From assembly GCA_958510825.1 (NCBI GenBank), contig OY294052.1:3183816-3247815 (forward strand): a DNA stretch of 64,000 bases. Direction: 5' to 3'. Below the pieces are notes generated by a model. That model had not been told where the DNA came from. It did not search any database and worked only from the letters and a program-made list of their open reading frames with translations. Below are positions 9,151 to 19,554 of the stretch, piece by piece; within the stretch, counting starts at the first letter, position 1; the number at the start of each line of letters is the position of its first letter. The position numbers were made by a program, and so were the translations under genes. The stretch is from Brachypterus glaber. Lineage: Eukaryota; Arthropoda; Insecta; Coleoptera; Kateretidae.

Positions 9151-10260
9151 TTAAATAACCTTTAAAAATTATAAGATGTCGCAAAAATTTTTTCGAAGCT
9201 GAAGAAATTTAAAAAACTACGATTCGCTAAACGGTACGATTTAGGCTATCTTCCGCTACACTGTTTTTAGTCATTAATCATCATACCTTAGGGATTAGCG
9301 AGCCGTTCTTTCGTTCTTGAGCGCTGTATAAATTTAGCACTGATTAGAATCGACGGCAAGTCGCCTGTCCCCGCTCTACAACAACGCAACGTCAGTATAT
9401 CGATGACAAAAGTTAAAAAAGATGACAGAAGATGAGCTCCCCGGGATCTGTCAGTCATAAAGTAAAAAAATATATTTTTCTATCTTAATCTAAAAAAAAA
9501 ACTATGTCAAGTTTGCAAAATAAAGTGCTCTTTTTATTTTACATTTACAACTATGGCGAAGGCGCTACCATTACATTTTTTTTGTATTTTTTGAGTTTAC
9601 CAATTTATTTTTGTAAAAACTGAAAATGTTCGAGGGTTCTAAAAAAGTGACTTTTCTATATTTTTTTTTAGTAGGAAAGACAATTTTGTAATTAACAAGT
9701 GAATAAATACCAAAAAAATCAAAAAATATTTATTTTTTAATTTTTTTTAGTTATATTTGTGTTTAATCCGATCCTGTTAATATACCCGCTGACAGAGCTG
9801 ACGGCTCTTAACTGAGTGGTAGGTAGGACCTGTAAAAAAATGTTTCTGTTATATAAAAGAAAACTCTGCATACATAGCTGTGTTCTTAAACTACACTGCG
9901 GGGACTTTTAACAGCTGGATTTCTTTTAAAATGTTCTTATATATCTTTTATTGCAGTGGATATTGTTTCAAATAATGTCTCTAAAACGGGGAAAAAGTTT
10001 CCAAGATTTCGTGAAAATTCCTTTTTTTTTCTTTTAAGGATAGTAATATTTGATACTATATTACATATAAGGTAATATCTGCATAGAGAGTTTTTTATTT
10101 TATAAAATACCTAACACACTGGAAAATATTTATATTTCGTGCTAAAATTTTGCAGCTGAGTTTTAATATCAATTTAGGATATATTCATAAGTAATTCGCA
10201 TAAGCTGGAAAACTTCATACAGGCATAAACTTAAAAATGTGGAAAGAGTGCCTTTTCTAG
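9151..10260. other. No gene seen
   Basis: AT-rich, with long T and A runs. A more GC-rich patch at about 9290-9450 shows no frame or recognisable motif. Confidence 0.45.
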
Positions 10261-10835
10261 ACGGGTGGAAAAATAAGGAAATTTATAAAATAACAAATTG
10301 ACATCACTTTTTTGTATTTTTGGACCATAACCTTTTGTTTTTTTTTCTTTATAGCTTTATCGGATTTTTTTTTCTGGCAACATCATTATGAGAAATTTAT
10401 TAAAAGAAGAATTAATTGAAATTAATTTAACTTAAGATTGAAATTTTATTAGTGTTAAAATTTGACATCTAATTAAAAATGTAAAAATATATATAAAATG
10501 TCTATATCTCAGAAACTAATAGTGATTCGATCAAAATAATTACTATTTTGTAGGGAATTAAACATTATTTTCACGTGTGCAAAAAACAAATGTTCTACTA
10601 TAAATAATAAATGACGTATCACTAAAAAATTTAGTTTTTGTCTATTTTGCCCCCCTTACCCTATGCTAATGTTAACCATATTTAATGTGAAGCAAACAGA
10701 ATAGGTGCCAAATCGTTTGGTGGAAGAATTTTTCAAATCGGTCATTCCGGTCAAACGTTATAAGGTTTACATACAGACCGACAGACAGACAGACAGACAG
10801 ACCACTCTTTCCACATTTCCTGACTTATTAAATAA
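10261..10835 (+). mobile_element. ACGGGTGGAA-ended element, copy 1
   Basis: It starts ACGGGTGGAA and runs parallel, in inverse orientation, to the copy at 47776-48992 once that copy's nested foldback is removed. It contains a short (GACA)n run at about 10787-10801. The distal TTCCACCCGT end is not preserved here, so the right boundary is approximate. No coding capacity. Confidence 0.7.
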
Positions 10836-11086
10836 AAACCGAATTTTTTTAGCGTTGCTCCCATACGACGCATTTTTAAACATATGTTTACATGAACTTT
10901 TAGTCACACAATAAGAAGGAATGACATCCTTTAATAGTGACATGATATTTAGGAACCCCCTGTATATTATATTATATTTATTTGTTTATTTATTTATTTA
11001 TTTATTGTTATCTACGGGAAAGCCATTACAGTAATTACAAAGATTATAATATAATTTTTAAAAATATGCAGGTTCTTAAATCTAAA
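10836..11086. other. Short non-coding stretch with (TTTA)n
   Basis: Contains a (TTTA)n run at about 10977-11006 just upstream of the LINE target duplication. No gene is seen. Confidence 0.4.
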
Positions 11087-11103
11087 TTAACTTATAAAAT
11101 ATA

Positions 11104-12608
11104 TATATATATATTAGCGCTGCGAGCCCAGTGGGCCCATGGCTTGATTTACAATTCTTCTCCAGAGATTTCGGTTTTTGGCTTTTCCTTTCCAGTTTGT
11201 GATATTTAGTAGATTGATATCTACCATCACTTCATCCTTCCACCTAGATTTGGGTCTGCCTCTTCTTTTCCTTCCACCTACACCACTCTCTATTATCTTT
11301 TTTGGTATTCTTTGCCCCTGCATTCTCATTAAATGTCCTATCCATTTTAGTCTATGACTTTTTATTGTGCCAATTATGTTCGGTTCATTAAAGAGTTCGT
11401 ACAGTTCTTGGTTGGTTCTTCTTTCCCACCTATCTCCTACTTTCTTCCCTTTAAACACTTTTCTTAAAAATTTTCTCTCCCACACCCCTAGTTGTTGTTC
11501 TTCTGCAGTTCCTAAAGTCCACGTTTCGCTGCCAAATAGTACCACAGGTCTTATAATAGTCTTATAAATTTTAATTTTTAATCCCCTTGACACTAGTTTA
11601 CTGTTTATGATTTTGTTTAATGAAAAAATGCACCTATTCCCCTTATTGATCCTTTTCTGAACTTCTTTTTGGATATCTGGTTTCCTAGTAAACTCTGTCC
11701 CAAGGTACTCAAAAGATTCCACTTCTTGGAACTCATAGACTTTCCCATCTTCAACTTCGACTTGTAATTTCTCATCTGAAAACTCCTCTTCTGTCCACTT
11801 CATGTATTTTGATTTACTTTGGTTTATTTCTAATCCCATTTCTTTTGCTGCTGAGTCCAACCTTTTCATTACATTTTTCAACTCTTTTTTGCTTCTTGTT
11901 AATATCACTAAATCGTCAGCAAAAGCTAAACATTGGTGTAACCTATGATATAGCAGTCCATTTCTATTTATGTTAGCTTTTCTGACAACATATTCCAGAG
12001 CATAATTAAAAAGTGCAGAAGATAGTAGGTCACCCTGTCTCAGGCCTTCTCCGACAAAAAAGCTTTCTGATGTACCTTCTTTTGTTTTAACACTATTTTT
12101 TGTGTTTTCTAGTGTCATTTTAATTTTCTTTATTAATTTCCTGCTTACTCCCATATATCTTAGTGCCTTGTATAACTTTTTCCGTTTGACTCGATCGTAT
12201 GCTTGTTTAAAATCAATAAAAAGTACGTAAGTTTCTTTTCCATATTCGTAACTCTCTGATTGAATTTCTAGAAGAGAAAAAAGCTGATCCACTACTGATC
12301 TGCCCTTCCTAAAACCTGCTTGGTACTCCCCAATTTCCTGCTCCATTTTTATTGTCAGTAAATTTTTTATGTGTGTAGCTAGTATTTTATATGCTACATT
12401 GAGCAGAGCTATACCTCTGTAGTTGTTTAGTTCAGCCCTGTCTCCTTTTTTATGAATGGGGTATAGCAATGCTTCTTTCCAACTATTTGGCATTTTTTCT
12501 TGCGACCAAATTTTTCCTAGCAAATTATGCATACATTTTGTTAAGATGTCCCCCCCATATTTGAACAATTCCGCTGGTAGTTCATCTTCGCCTGCACTCT
12601 TATCCGTT
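11104..12608 (-). mobile_element. 5'-truncated RTE-like LINE with 17-bp target duplication
   Basis: The element is inserted in minus orientation between two copies of TTAACTTATAAAATATA (11087-11103 and 12609-12625). Its 3' end is a (TA)n tail that immediately follows the ORF stop codon, so there is essentially no 3' UTR. At the 5' end the reading frame is cut exactly at the target duplication, the usual result of incomplete target-primed reverse transcription. The endonuclease domain is lost. The intact frame and perfect duplication indicate a recent insertion. Confidence 0.93.
11114..12607 (-). CDS. LINE reverse transcriptase (RTE-like), 5'-truncated
   Basis: Open for about 497 codons from the truncation point (12607) to TAA at 11114-11116. 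Residue numbers count from the TTG codon at 12568. The upstream coding sequence reads GEDELPAELFKYGG, the conserved lead-in to non-LTR RT domains. The RT motifs follow: YRGIALLNVAYKI (50-62), the catalytic Asp in LFIDFKQAYDRV (D119), LRQGDLLSS (176-184), and the FADD box (216-219). The C-terminus is basic, with a GRKRRGRPKSRW stretch common in RTE-type ORF2 tails. It would copy its RNA at a nicked chromosomal target but lacks the AP-endonuclease half, so it is not autonomous. RTE-like placement is inference from the C-terminal motif and the lack of a 3' UTR; another LINE clade remains possible. No frameshift or internal stop is seen. Confidence 0.88.
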   Translation of the reverse strand, partial: TDKSAGEDELPAELFKYGGDILTKCMHNLLGKIWSQEKMPNSWKEALLYPIHKKGDRAELNNYRGIALLNVAYKILATHIKNLLTIKMEQEIGEYQAGFRKGRSVVDQLFSLLEIQSESYEYGKETYVLFIDFKQAYDRVKRKKLYKALRYMGVSRKLIKKIKMTLENTKNSVKTKEGTSESFFVGEGLRQGDLLSSALFNYALEYVVRKANINRNGLLYHRLHQCLAFADDLVILTRSKKELKNVMKRLDSAAKEMGLEINQSKSKYMKWTEEEFSDEKLQVEVEDGKVYEFQEVESFEYLGTEFTRKPDIQKEVQKRINKGNRCIFSLNKIINSKLVSRGLKIKIYKTIIRPVVLFGSETWTLGTAEEQQLGVWERKFLRKVFKGKKVGDRWERRTNQELYELFNEPNIIGTIKSHRLKWIGHLMRMQGQRIPKKIIESGVGGRKRRGRPKSRWKDEVMVDINLLNITNWKGKAKNRNLWRRIVNQAMGPLGSQR

Positions 12609-12625
12609 TTAACTTATAAAATATA

Positions 12626-14064
12626 AAACGTAAAAACAATAAAACATATAAAAATTTAATAAAAATAAAAATATGCAACGAAAATTAAAAAAAAAATAAA
12701 TAAATGGAGCAAAATAAATAGAAACAGATATATAACAATAAATGCAAAAAGTTAGTTTATTGATTTTGAAATGACCTAATAGCAGATTTAAATTTTTGTA
12801 AATTAATTAAGATTGGATCAATATCTGAGTCATTTAGGAATGATAAAGCTGAGTTAAATGGAGTTCAAGTTGCGTAGTTGCGCATACATAAATAAAAATA
12901 TATTATTATATCGGCACTTAGTGCTACTAAGAGTCTTCGAGTCTTCTTCGCCGAAAAGTCAAAATCTTTGACCACGTTTTTTTCACATTTCTCGACGTTT
13001 TAGACCATTCTGAGTCGAAATCAGTAAAAAAAATTTTGCGTCCGTCTGTCTGGGTGTAAACTCTCTAACTCCATTTCTACATGAGATATCGACTTGCGGT
13101 TTTTTGCATATTGTTTGTTATCGTATTCCGAAGAGCTGATTAGATTTTGGGGGTAAACGATTGGGGGCAAAGGGATAAAAATAGGGTAAAACTCCTATTT
13201 TTAGCGTTTTTTGTTTATAATTAAGACAATTATTATTGTATTTGGTTAATTTAGCACTTATATAAAAAAAAAAAATAAATTGGTCAAAAAATGTTATAAA
13301 CAACGTGTTCCTAAAACGCTTGTTTTCGAGATATTGGCGTTTAAAGCAGTAAAATGTTTTTTTTAGCATATCTCACATATTTATAACCCGATTTCAAAAA
13401 ATTACATTTTAAATAACAGCTCTTTTAAGCCCTATAAAAAATTTTATATACAGTTTTTTGCTAGAATATAATGTTTTAAAGACACAGAATTTAAAATCAA
13501 ACAAAACACCTAGTTTGAAAATTGCAAACTAGATGGCTCTAGTGTACAATAGTGCCGATATTTTGACAGGGTGCTTGCAACGTTTCATCTAGTTTTAAAA
13601 GAAATGATACATTAAATCTAAAATATACCATAATTTTAATAAATATGTATAATGTACATATATATTTAAGCGATTTGAATAAATACATGAAACGGAAGAA
13701 AATGCTATAAAAATTCTCGTAAGAAGCGCAAAAAAATAAACTTTCCGGGGTTATTTGGGGGTTGCAAAATGCGGTTTATTCGCTATTAACTTTGGCAACA
13801 TTCCAGTCACGATTTAAAGTAGATGGGGCAGTTTCTGGAGCACCGACCAGACTTGCGATGACACTGAGGTTCCTTTAATACAGGTAAAGTTATCCCAGAT
13901 CACCCGTAAAAGAACTATTCAAAACTCCTATGGTACACATATAAACCAAAATTTAGTTAGTAAACCTAGACACTGTAAAATTTTTATTAAAAATTTCTAT
14001 TGGTTAATTAGAAACCCGTTATTGTAAATTAAAAAACAAAATATTGTCCTTACACCTAAGCTTT
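12626..14064. other. No gene; fragment of a repeat with CGTCCGTCTGTCTGGG
   Basis: The first 100 bp are A-rich. From about 12930 to 13570 lies non-coding repeat-like DNA containing GCGTCCGTCTGTCTGGGTGTAAACTC and 'gagatatcgacttgcggtttt'. Similar strings occur at 63500 and in the C-rich foldbacks. Frames here carry no recognised domain. Confidence 0.4.
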
Positions 14065-14066
14065 AG

Positions 14067-14262
14067 TCGGCCTCGGTGGTGAAGCGCGAATAGCGTTGGC
14101 TTTGTGATGCCGGAATCGCGGGTTCGAATCCAGCCTAAGGCATGGATGTGTAATGGGGTTTTTAAAATGACTTTTTCTACGACCTAGTTAGTAGTTAGTT
14201 CCTATTTTATATCCGTTGCCATGACACCTGTCGGAAAGTGAAAGCTGATTTTACATACATAC
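14067..14262 (+). mobile_element. tRNA-derived SINE, family 1
   Basis: The tRNA-like head (14067-14138) has an A-box-like TGGTGAAGCGC at about 14077 and a perfect B box GGTTCGAATCC at 14121-14131. The body then contains 'ctacgacctagttagtagttagt' and 'ccgttgccatgaca', which also occur in the repeats at 33815 and 51655. The tail is near ACATACATACAA. RNA polymerase III transcription is expected from the boxes. No clear target duplication was found. Confidence 0.75.
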
Positions 14263-14933
14263 AACCTTTCAAAAAAAAGGAGTGACATTATAATGGCTAT
14301 CATTGTTAACCGCCATGATTATTTCTTTTACTCTAGGTGGTGCGATTTGGTAACAGTAAATTTTATCTTGGGAGTGCTTTCTGATAATACTGTTTACATT
14401 CTTCAGTAACTAGTCTTAGCTCCCAGGGTAATCCAAATATCATATGATGTTTGTAAATGACTAGTTTGGTTTATTTTACTTAGTTTGTTTATTCCATTGA
14501 CAATTTTATACCTAAACAATCTTAAAATTACCGTCCTTCACATTTGCCAATCCTAAGTCAATTGGCATATTGTACCATCTAGTGTGACAAATTTGAACCT
14601 TGACGGGTAACAATAGCAGTCATCCATATTTGCCAATCAGTCAGACGACATTCCTGTTGCTCTCACTATAATTCATTGGTATTAAGTCTTTATAGTTTGT
14701 AACTGGTTTATTTTCTGAAAGTCTCAAACCAGTGTGGGGACTGATAATTTTAAAAATAAATAAAGTAAAAAAATATTATATGGTATTTATTATAAACCTT
14801 TTACTGTGTATTTTATATCCGAAACTGTTGAATATTGCATACCATGTAACATAATAAAGAAGCCACCTTGCGACAATGTAGTTATCTCGTAAAAAATTAT
14901 TTTATTTTCGATCTATAAGACACATAAACATAA
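14263..14933. other. No feature seen
   Basis: AT-rich DNA without a supported frame or repeat structure. Confidence 0.45.
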
Positions 14934-16146
14934 AAACATACTTAAGAATCTATTTGGGAATAACCTACATATATGTTTACAGAAATAACGGATGAAAAAA
15001 AGATTTTACTAAAGAAAGAAGAAGTGTTGCCGCTAGTACGATATACAGGGTGATTCAGAAATAAGTTCGAAAATTTTAAGGGAGCTACGACCCTCCTAAA
15101 GGTACATCTAAAAAGTAGTTTTTATTTAATATCTCTGGAACCCTATAAACCACAGTAACCAATTTTTGCACATGCCTTAACATTAACAAAGGTTATCATT
15201 TTATGTAATTTTTATTTGGTAATTTTAAACAGGGGCGTGCAAAATGGGGGGTGATGTCACTTTTTTGCAGCAAACATTTTTATCTGTTGATTTTTTGAAA
15301 TTTTCTCAATAACATATTAATTAAAAAAGCGTTTCCGAGAAAATTGCAACTAAAGAGGAAATTTCACATTATGAGCATCAAAAAAAGGAACTAAAAAATG
15401 CACCAATAAAATTTTAATACTGCAGGGCGGTTCTACATGAAAAACTATAAAAAAAAGTTCCCATACACAAATATCTACTAATCGCTTTTAAGGGAGCTAA
15501 AAAGTGTTATTCTTTAAGAGGCCGTAGTACACTTAAAAGTTTTAAGTTAGAATTGATTTTCGAACCTAGATGTAGCTTTTTTTCATAGTTTTTAATGTAG
15601 AATCACCCAGTAGTATTAAAATTTTTATTGGTGCATTTTTTAGTTCCCATTTTTGACGCTCAGAACGTGAAATTGTGTCTTTAGTTGCAATTTTCTCGAA
15701 AACGATTATATATACGGCGTTATATGTACCTTTTTTATGTATTTTTGATTAAAGATTAATATTTTATTGATAAAATGTCAAAAAAATTAAGCATGAAAAA
15801 GTTTGGGGCGAAAAAGTGACATCGCCCCCTTATTTTGCACGTCCCTGGTTAAAATTACCGAACAAAAATTACATTAAATGATAGCCTTTATCAATGTTAA
15901 GGCATGTGCCAAAATTCGTTACTGTGGTTTATGGGGTTCCAGAAATATTAAATAAAAATTACTTTTCAGATGTACCCTTAGGAGGGTCGTAGCTCCCTTA
16001 AAATTTTGGAACTTATTTCTGAATCACCCTGTATATCGTACTAGCGGCAACACTACTCCTTTCTTTAGTAAAATGCCCTTTTAATCCGTTATTTCTGTAA
16101 ACATATATGTAGGTTATTCCCAAATAGATTCTTAAGTATGTTTATT
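14934..16146. repeat. 1.2-kb imperfect palindrome (arms about 530-570 bp)
   Basis: The left arm (about 14934-15465) recurs inverted at about 15574-16146 around a loop of about 110 bp. The arms include AGTGTTGCCGCTAGTACGAT, a TATACAGGGTGATTCAGAAA element end, and GGGAGCTACGACCCTCCTAA. The TATACAGGGTG ends lie inside the arms, so the duplication took in flanking DNA as well as an element. No coding capacity. Confidence 0.9.
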
Positions 16147-16635
16147 AAATAAAAATTACTTTTCAGATGTACCCTTAGGAGGATCGTAGCTCCCTTTGGG
16201 CTCATTTCCGGACAAACCATTATAAAAACTTTTTTTAGTATTTTTGGACATAGAATCGCCCCTTAATATTTTGTAACTTATTTTTTTATAACATTTTATG
16301 ATTTTTATATTACCATTTTAGGATAATTTGGCTCACATTAGAAAATTTTAGGATTTTAAAACAACTACGATGCCTAAAATATCCTTGAATAGTTTTAAAT
16401 ATACAAGAGTCTAATGTTTAAACGTTATAATTGAAAAATATTTGCTAAACTAATTAAAATCTTGAATTTAATTAAGCTATACCTATTTAATTACTATTCG
16501 TTGAATGGAAAATTGCTCGTAGGGTTAATTAAAGGTCTTCTTTGTTCAAATTAGAACTGTAATTATTATTTTTACACAAAATACTTATTTCAACAATTTA
16601 ACGAGCAAGTATTTTTAGAAATTAAATCGTTTACA
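16147..16635. other. Partial extra copy of the palindrome arm, then unique DNA
   Basis: 16147-16290 repeats the inner arm sequence once more in direct orientation ('attacttttcagatgtacccttagg' region). 16290-16635 shows nothing recognisable. Confidence 0.6.
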
Positions 16636-16687
16636 TATACCGGGTGTTTTAAGTAAGACAGATAACTTGTATATTGATTTGTTCCAA

Positions 16688-17097
16688 TGGCGATTTCTCC
16701 CGTTAGATTAGACAGGGACAAAAGTTCTACCCAAAAAGGATAGAAGACATACATACACTCCCACTTCCACCCAACCAAACAAATTCTGTATTTGTTCTTT
16801 GTTGAACAAATACAATATTTACTTGGCCGGGCGAAAAGTGTATCTATATTATTTTTTATAAAGAAATTAGTGGCGCCATCTAAATTTTAGTAGAATTATC
16901 TTATTCTACAGATTCACATTAGATATGTTCGTTCGTGCCGCTCAGTGCTACACTTTCCGGCCAATCAAATAAATACTGTATTTGTTGTATGAAAAACAAA
17001 TACAGTATTTATTTGGTTGGCTGGAAAGTGTAGCACAAATGAGATAGAGATAGGGTAGACGTCTTTTGTTTCATAATTCTAGTTGTAGAGAGCCCCA
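16688..17097. mobile_element. 410-bp double-hairpin element, copy 1
   Basis: Contains two tandem hairpins of about 90 bp each. One stem is bounded by CACTCCCACTTCCACCCAACC and GGCCGGGCGAAAAGTG, the other by GTGCTACACTTTCCGG and GGAAAGTGTAGCAC; both enclose ACAAATACAGTATT-type sequence. The inverted copy at 27928-28337 has exactly the same length. Right flank TTAA, left flank CCAA. Confidence 0.85.
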
Positions 17098-17138
17098 TTA
17101 ATAAAGCTAAACTAATACCATACTCGTCCAGAGACTCC

Positions 17139-17238
17139 CATAACAAGCATAGTACATAAGAATGCGATGCATTGCCTTGATGTGTCGTCATGTAAGCCAA
17201 TAACGGTATCGCATTCTTATGTGCTATGCTTGTTATGT
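17139..17238. repeat. 100-bp hairpin element (AACAAGCATAGTACATAAGAATGCG)
   Basis: Arms of about 30 bp (CATAACAAGCATAGTACATAAGAATGCGAT and its inverse) around an about 40-bp centre. Related to the hairpin at 19421-19554, which has the similar arm ACATAATACATAAGAATGCGG. Confidence 0.8.
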
Positions 17239-17261
17239 TGTTAAAATGCTTGTTATGTTGT

Positions 17262-17442
17262 TAAAATTCCTATATCTCGGGAACTAATAGTCCTACGATA
17301 AAAATGATCACATATGTTTTTGTAGGGAATTTAACATTATTTTTATTTATGAAAAAAAAAATATCCTACCATAAATAACAAATTCAAAAAAAAAAAAAAA
17401 AAATTTTCGGTCGATTTTTATAACGGGTGATTCCACCCGTAA
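17262..17442 (+). repeat. ACGGGTGGAA-ended element, right-end fragment
   Basis: Begins 'cctatatctcgggaactaatagtcc' and ends in ACGGGTGATTCCACCCGT, the small terminal hairpin seen inverted at 47776-47793. It serves as an empty-site paralogue for the dimeric foldback at 48124. Confidence 0.75.
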
Positions 17443-17459
17443 CAAAAAACGAGATAATA

Positions 17460-17878
17460 CACTGAAAAAAAGGATCATTTGCGGTAATGGCATATGAAAT
17501 TAAACCACATGCTTCGCACTCTTGAATACGTCCAAAAGCCTCTTCTCTTAACATAAAAATATAATTCACTTGACAAGATTTTTCTGATTCTTTAACTTAA
17601 AATTCTTCCTGTGTGAAATGCAAGTGGTCTTGTCTCAAAAGAAAAATTCTTGGGCCAAAGTATTTAAAATTATGTAATTTTTAACAATCTTAAAACAAGA
17701 TAAATGGTTTTTGCCTCAAATGCGCCAGGTCCAAGAGAATTTTAAAAATATTTCAAAAGCGACACTTTTCTTGGGACAAGATAAATACTTTTGTTTGAAG
17801 ATACACATCTTTTAAGCTAAAAGAATAACTGCCAAGAGTGTTGACTACTTTGAGCCAAGAACGTAATTTTTTTTAGTG
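17460..17878. mobile_element. CACTGAAAAAAA-ended MITE (419 bp)
   Basis: Ends CACTGAAAAAAA and TTTTTTTTAGTG, flanked by TA at 17458-17459 and 17879-17880. The interior is non-coding. Its ends and size match the CACGGAAAAA MITEs at 7387 and 34968, suggesting a common transposase type; TA duplications fit the Tc1/mariner class. Confidence 0.82.
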
Positions 17879-18236
17879 TACTTAATCAATAATTAGTCTT
17901 ATACTAATGAACGAGTGATTTGTCTCTGTTGAGACACCCGGTATAATTTCTAATATTGAAAACGAAATAATTTCCTTCAAACAAGGCAATTATTTAATTT
18001 AATTATTAATTGCGAATGGAATTTAGGCACTCAATTAAAGAATAATTACCTGAATATTGCCTTTTAATTTCAAAGAGGCTTTCATTAAGATTTAGTATTA
18101 ATAAAATGAAACTTTATTAGTCAGTAAATTTTACGTCGCCATTTTTGCGCTTTAGCGTTTCCCCAATAAATTGTGATATAATAGTTCAAGAGTTGCTGAA
18201 CAGTTTCAACAACCTATTTGCTCCCGAATAAATTTT

Positions 18237-18600
18237 ATACAGAGTGGTCCAAAAGTCACCCCCCCCCCCTCTTAACTTTTGAACGAGTTGAGATATCGAC
18301 TTCAAATTTAAAACTCTTAAATAAGACAACTTAAACTATCTTTTAGCATATATTTGATATTTTCAGCTCTTAAAATGTGGGCAGGGGGGCATGGGGGGAC
18401 GTTTTTTTAAATGGAAAGGGGGGTCGTGTGATACATCATTTTAAAGCTTATAAAATTCTCTATTTAAAATTACATTTTTAAATTTTTAAAAAATGTTTTT
18501 TAAGGTTTTGATTTTTTTAATTTTTTGTGTTAAGACATTCGATTTTTTAAGTTTTTTTTATAAATTTTTATTTATAACTGTTGGACCGCTCTGTATAAGT
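18237..18600. mobile_element. C-rich inverted-repeat element, copy 2
   Basis: Ends TTATACAGAGTGGTCCAA and TTGGACCGCTCTGTATAA. The interior matches 3696-4310, including GTGGGCAGGGGGGCATGGGG. Non-coding. Confidence 0.8.
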
Positions 18601-19420
18601 CGAAAATTTAACAAGCCGTAAAGATATTTAATGCTACGCATTCCATTATATTCTATTCACAGTAAATGGAATATTGAATTTTTGAAATACTTAAAAAAAA
18701 TGAAAAAAATTAAAAAAATTGATTTTTCATTTTTTTATTTCCTTTTTGCGAAAAAAATATTATTTCAAAAAAAAAAATTAAGAAAAAAATACATTTTTTA
18801 AATAAGATCTTTTTTGAAAAACGAAAAACATTTGAAAATCATTTTTTTTAATAACATTTTTTTAAGTTTAACCCCCCATAACTTTTTTTGTTGTTGGGAA
18901 TTGATCTTTATTATTTTTTTTCCTAAAAAAATTACGTTAATCGAAATTTTCTTTCAGCATTTTTCTTTTTTTTTTTTAAGTTTAACCCCATAACTTTTTT
19001 GATTTTGGGGGGATTACTTTCAAAAACAATAGGGATCTTCTCCTCATAGTGCTCGATTTTTCTATGGCTATGACACATGTGAAATTTAAATTTTTGATCA
19101 AAAGATAATTTTTAAAAATAATTTTTGGTTAAATAATATTTTTTATTGTACCCCTTTTCTGCACCTTCTTTGAGCTTCTAGCACCCAGAGGAACCGGATG
19201 CAAAACCTTGAAATTCGGAAATAAATTAATAAGATGGTGCTTTAAGACATATATAAAATTAAGCCGGGAGAAAACAAGTTGTTGAAAATTTACACCAGCT
19301 CCGCTACTACAACTTTTCAGAAATCACGCTAAAAACTCAATTAACCCCCATTAACAGTCAAAAACCGAATAATTAAAAAACATAAATCATTTTAAATATT
19401 TTCTTAAATTTTAAGGTATA
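18601..19420. other. T-rich low-complexity repeat DNA
   Basis: Long A/T runs and two 'aagtttaaccc...cataactttttt' blocks. 'ggggattactttcaaaaacaatagggatcttc' is matched, inverted, around 63620-63655, so both are parts of one dispersed repeat. No gene. Confidence 0.5.
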
Positions 19421-19554
19421 TCCACAAGCTCGCATAACAACATAATACATAAGAATGCGGTACTGTGATTGACTTACAAGATACATGGCGGCACGTCAAG
19501 CCAATCACGGCATCGCATTTTTATGTATTGTTATTTGAGCCTGTGGATATGCCC
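19421..19554. mobile_element. 134-bp hairpin MITE
   Basis: Inverted ends AAGGTATATCCACAAGCTCGC and GAGCCTGTGGATATGCCCTT, continuing inward through AACAACATAATACATAAGAATGCG. Related inside to the hairpin at 17139-17238. Confidence 0.8.

Larger units (their letters stand above)
16636..17945. mobile_element. Composite bounded by TATACCGGGTGT inverted ends
   Basis: The left end TATACCGGGTGTTTTAAGTAAGACAGA and the right end (rc) TATACCGGGTGTCTCAACAGAGACA form terminal inverted repeats. Four unrelated elements listed separately lie between them (410-bp double hairpin, 100-bp hairpin, ACGGGTGGAA fragment, CACTG MITE), leaving only a few hundred bp of original DNA. Confidence 0.65.
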
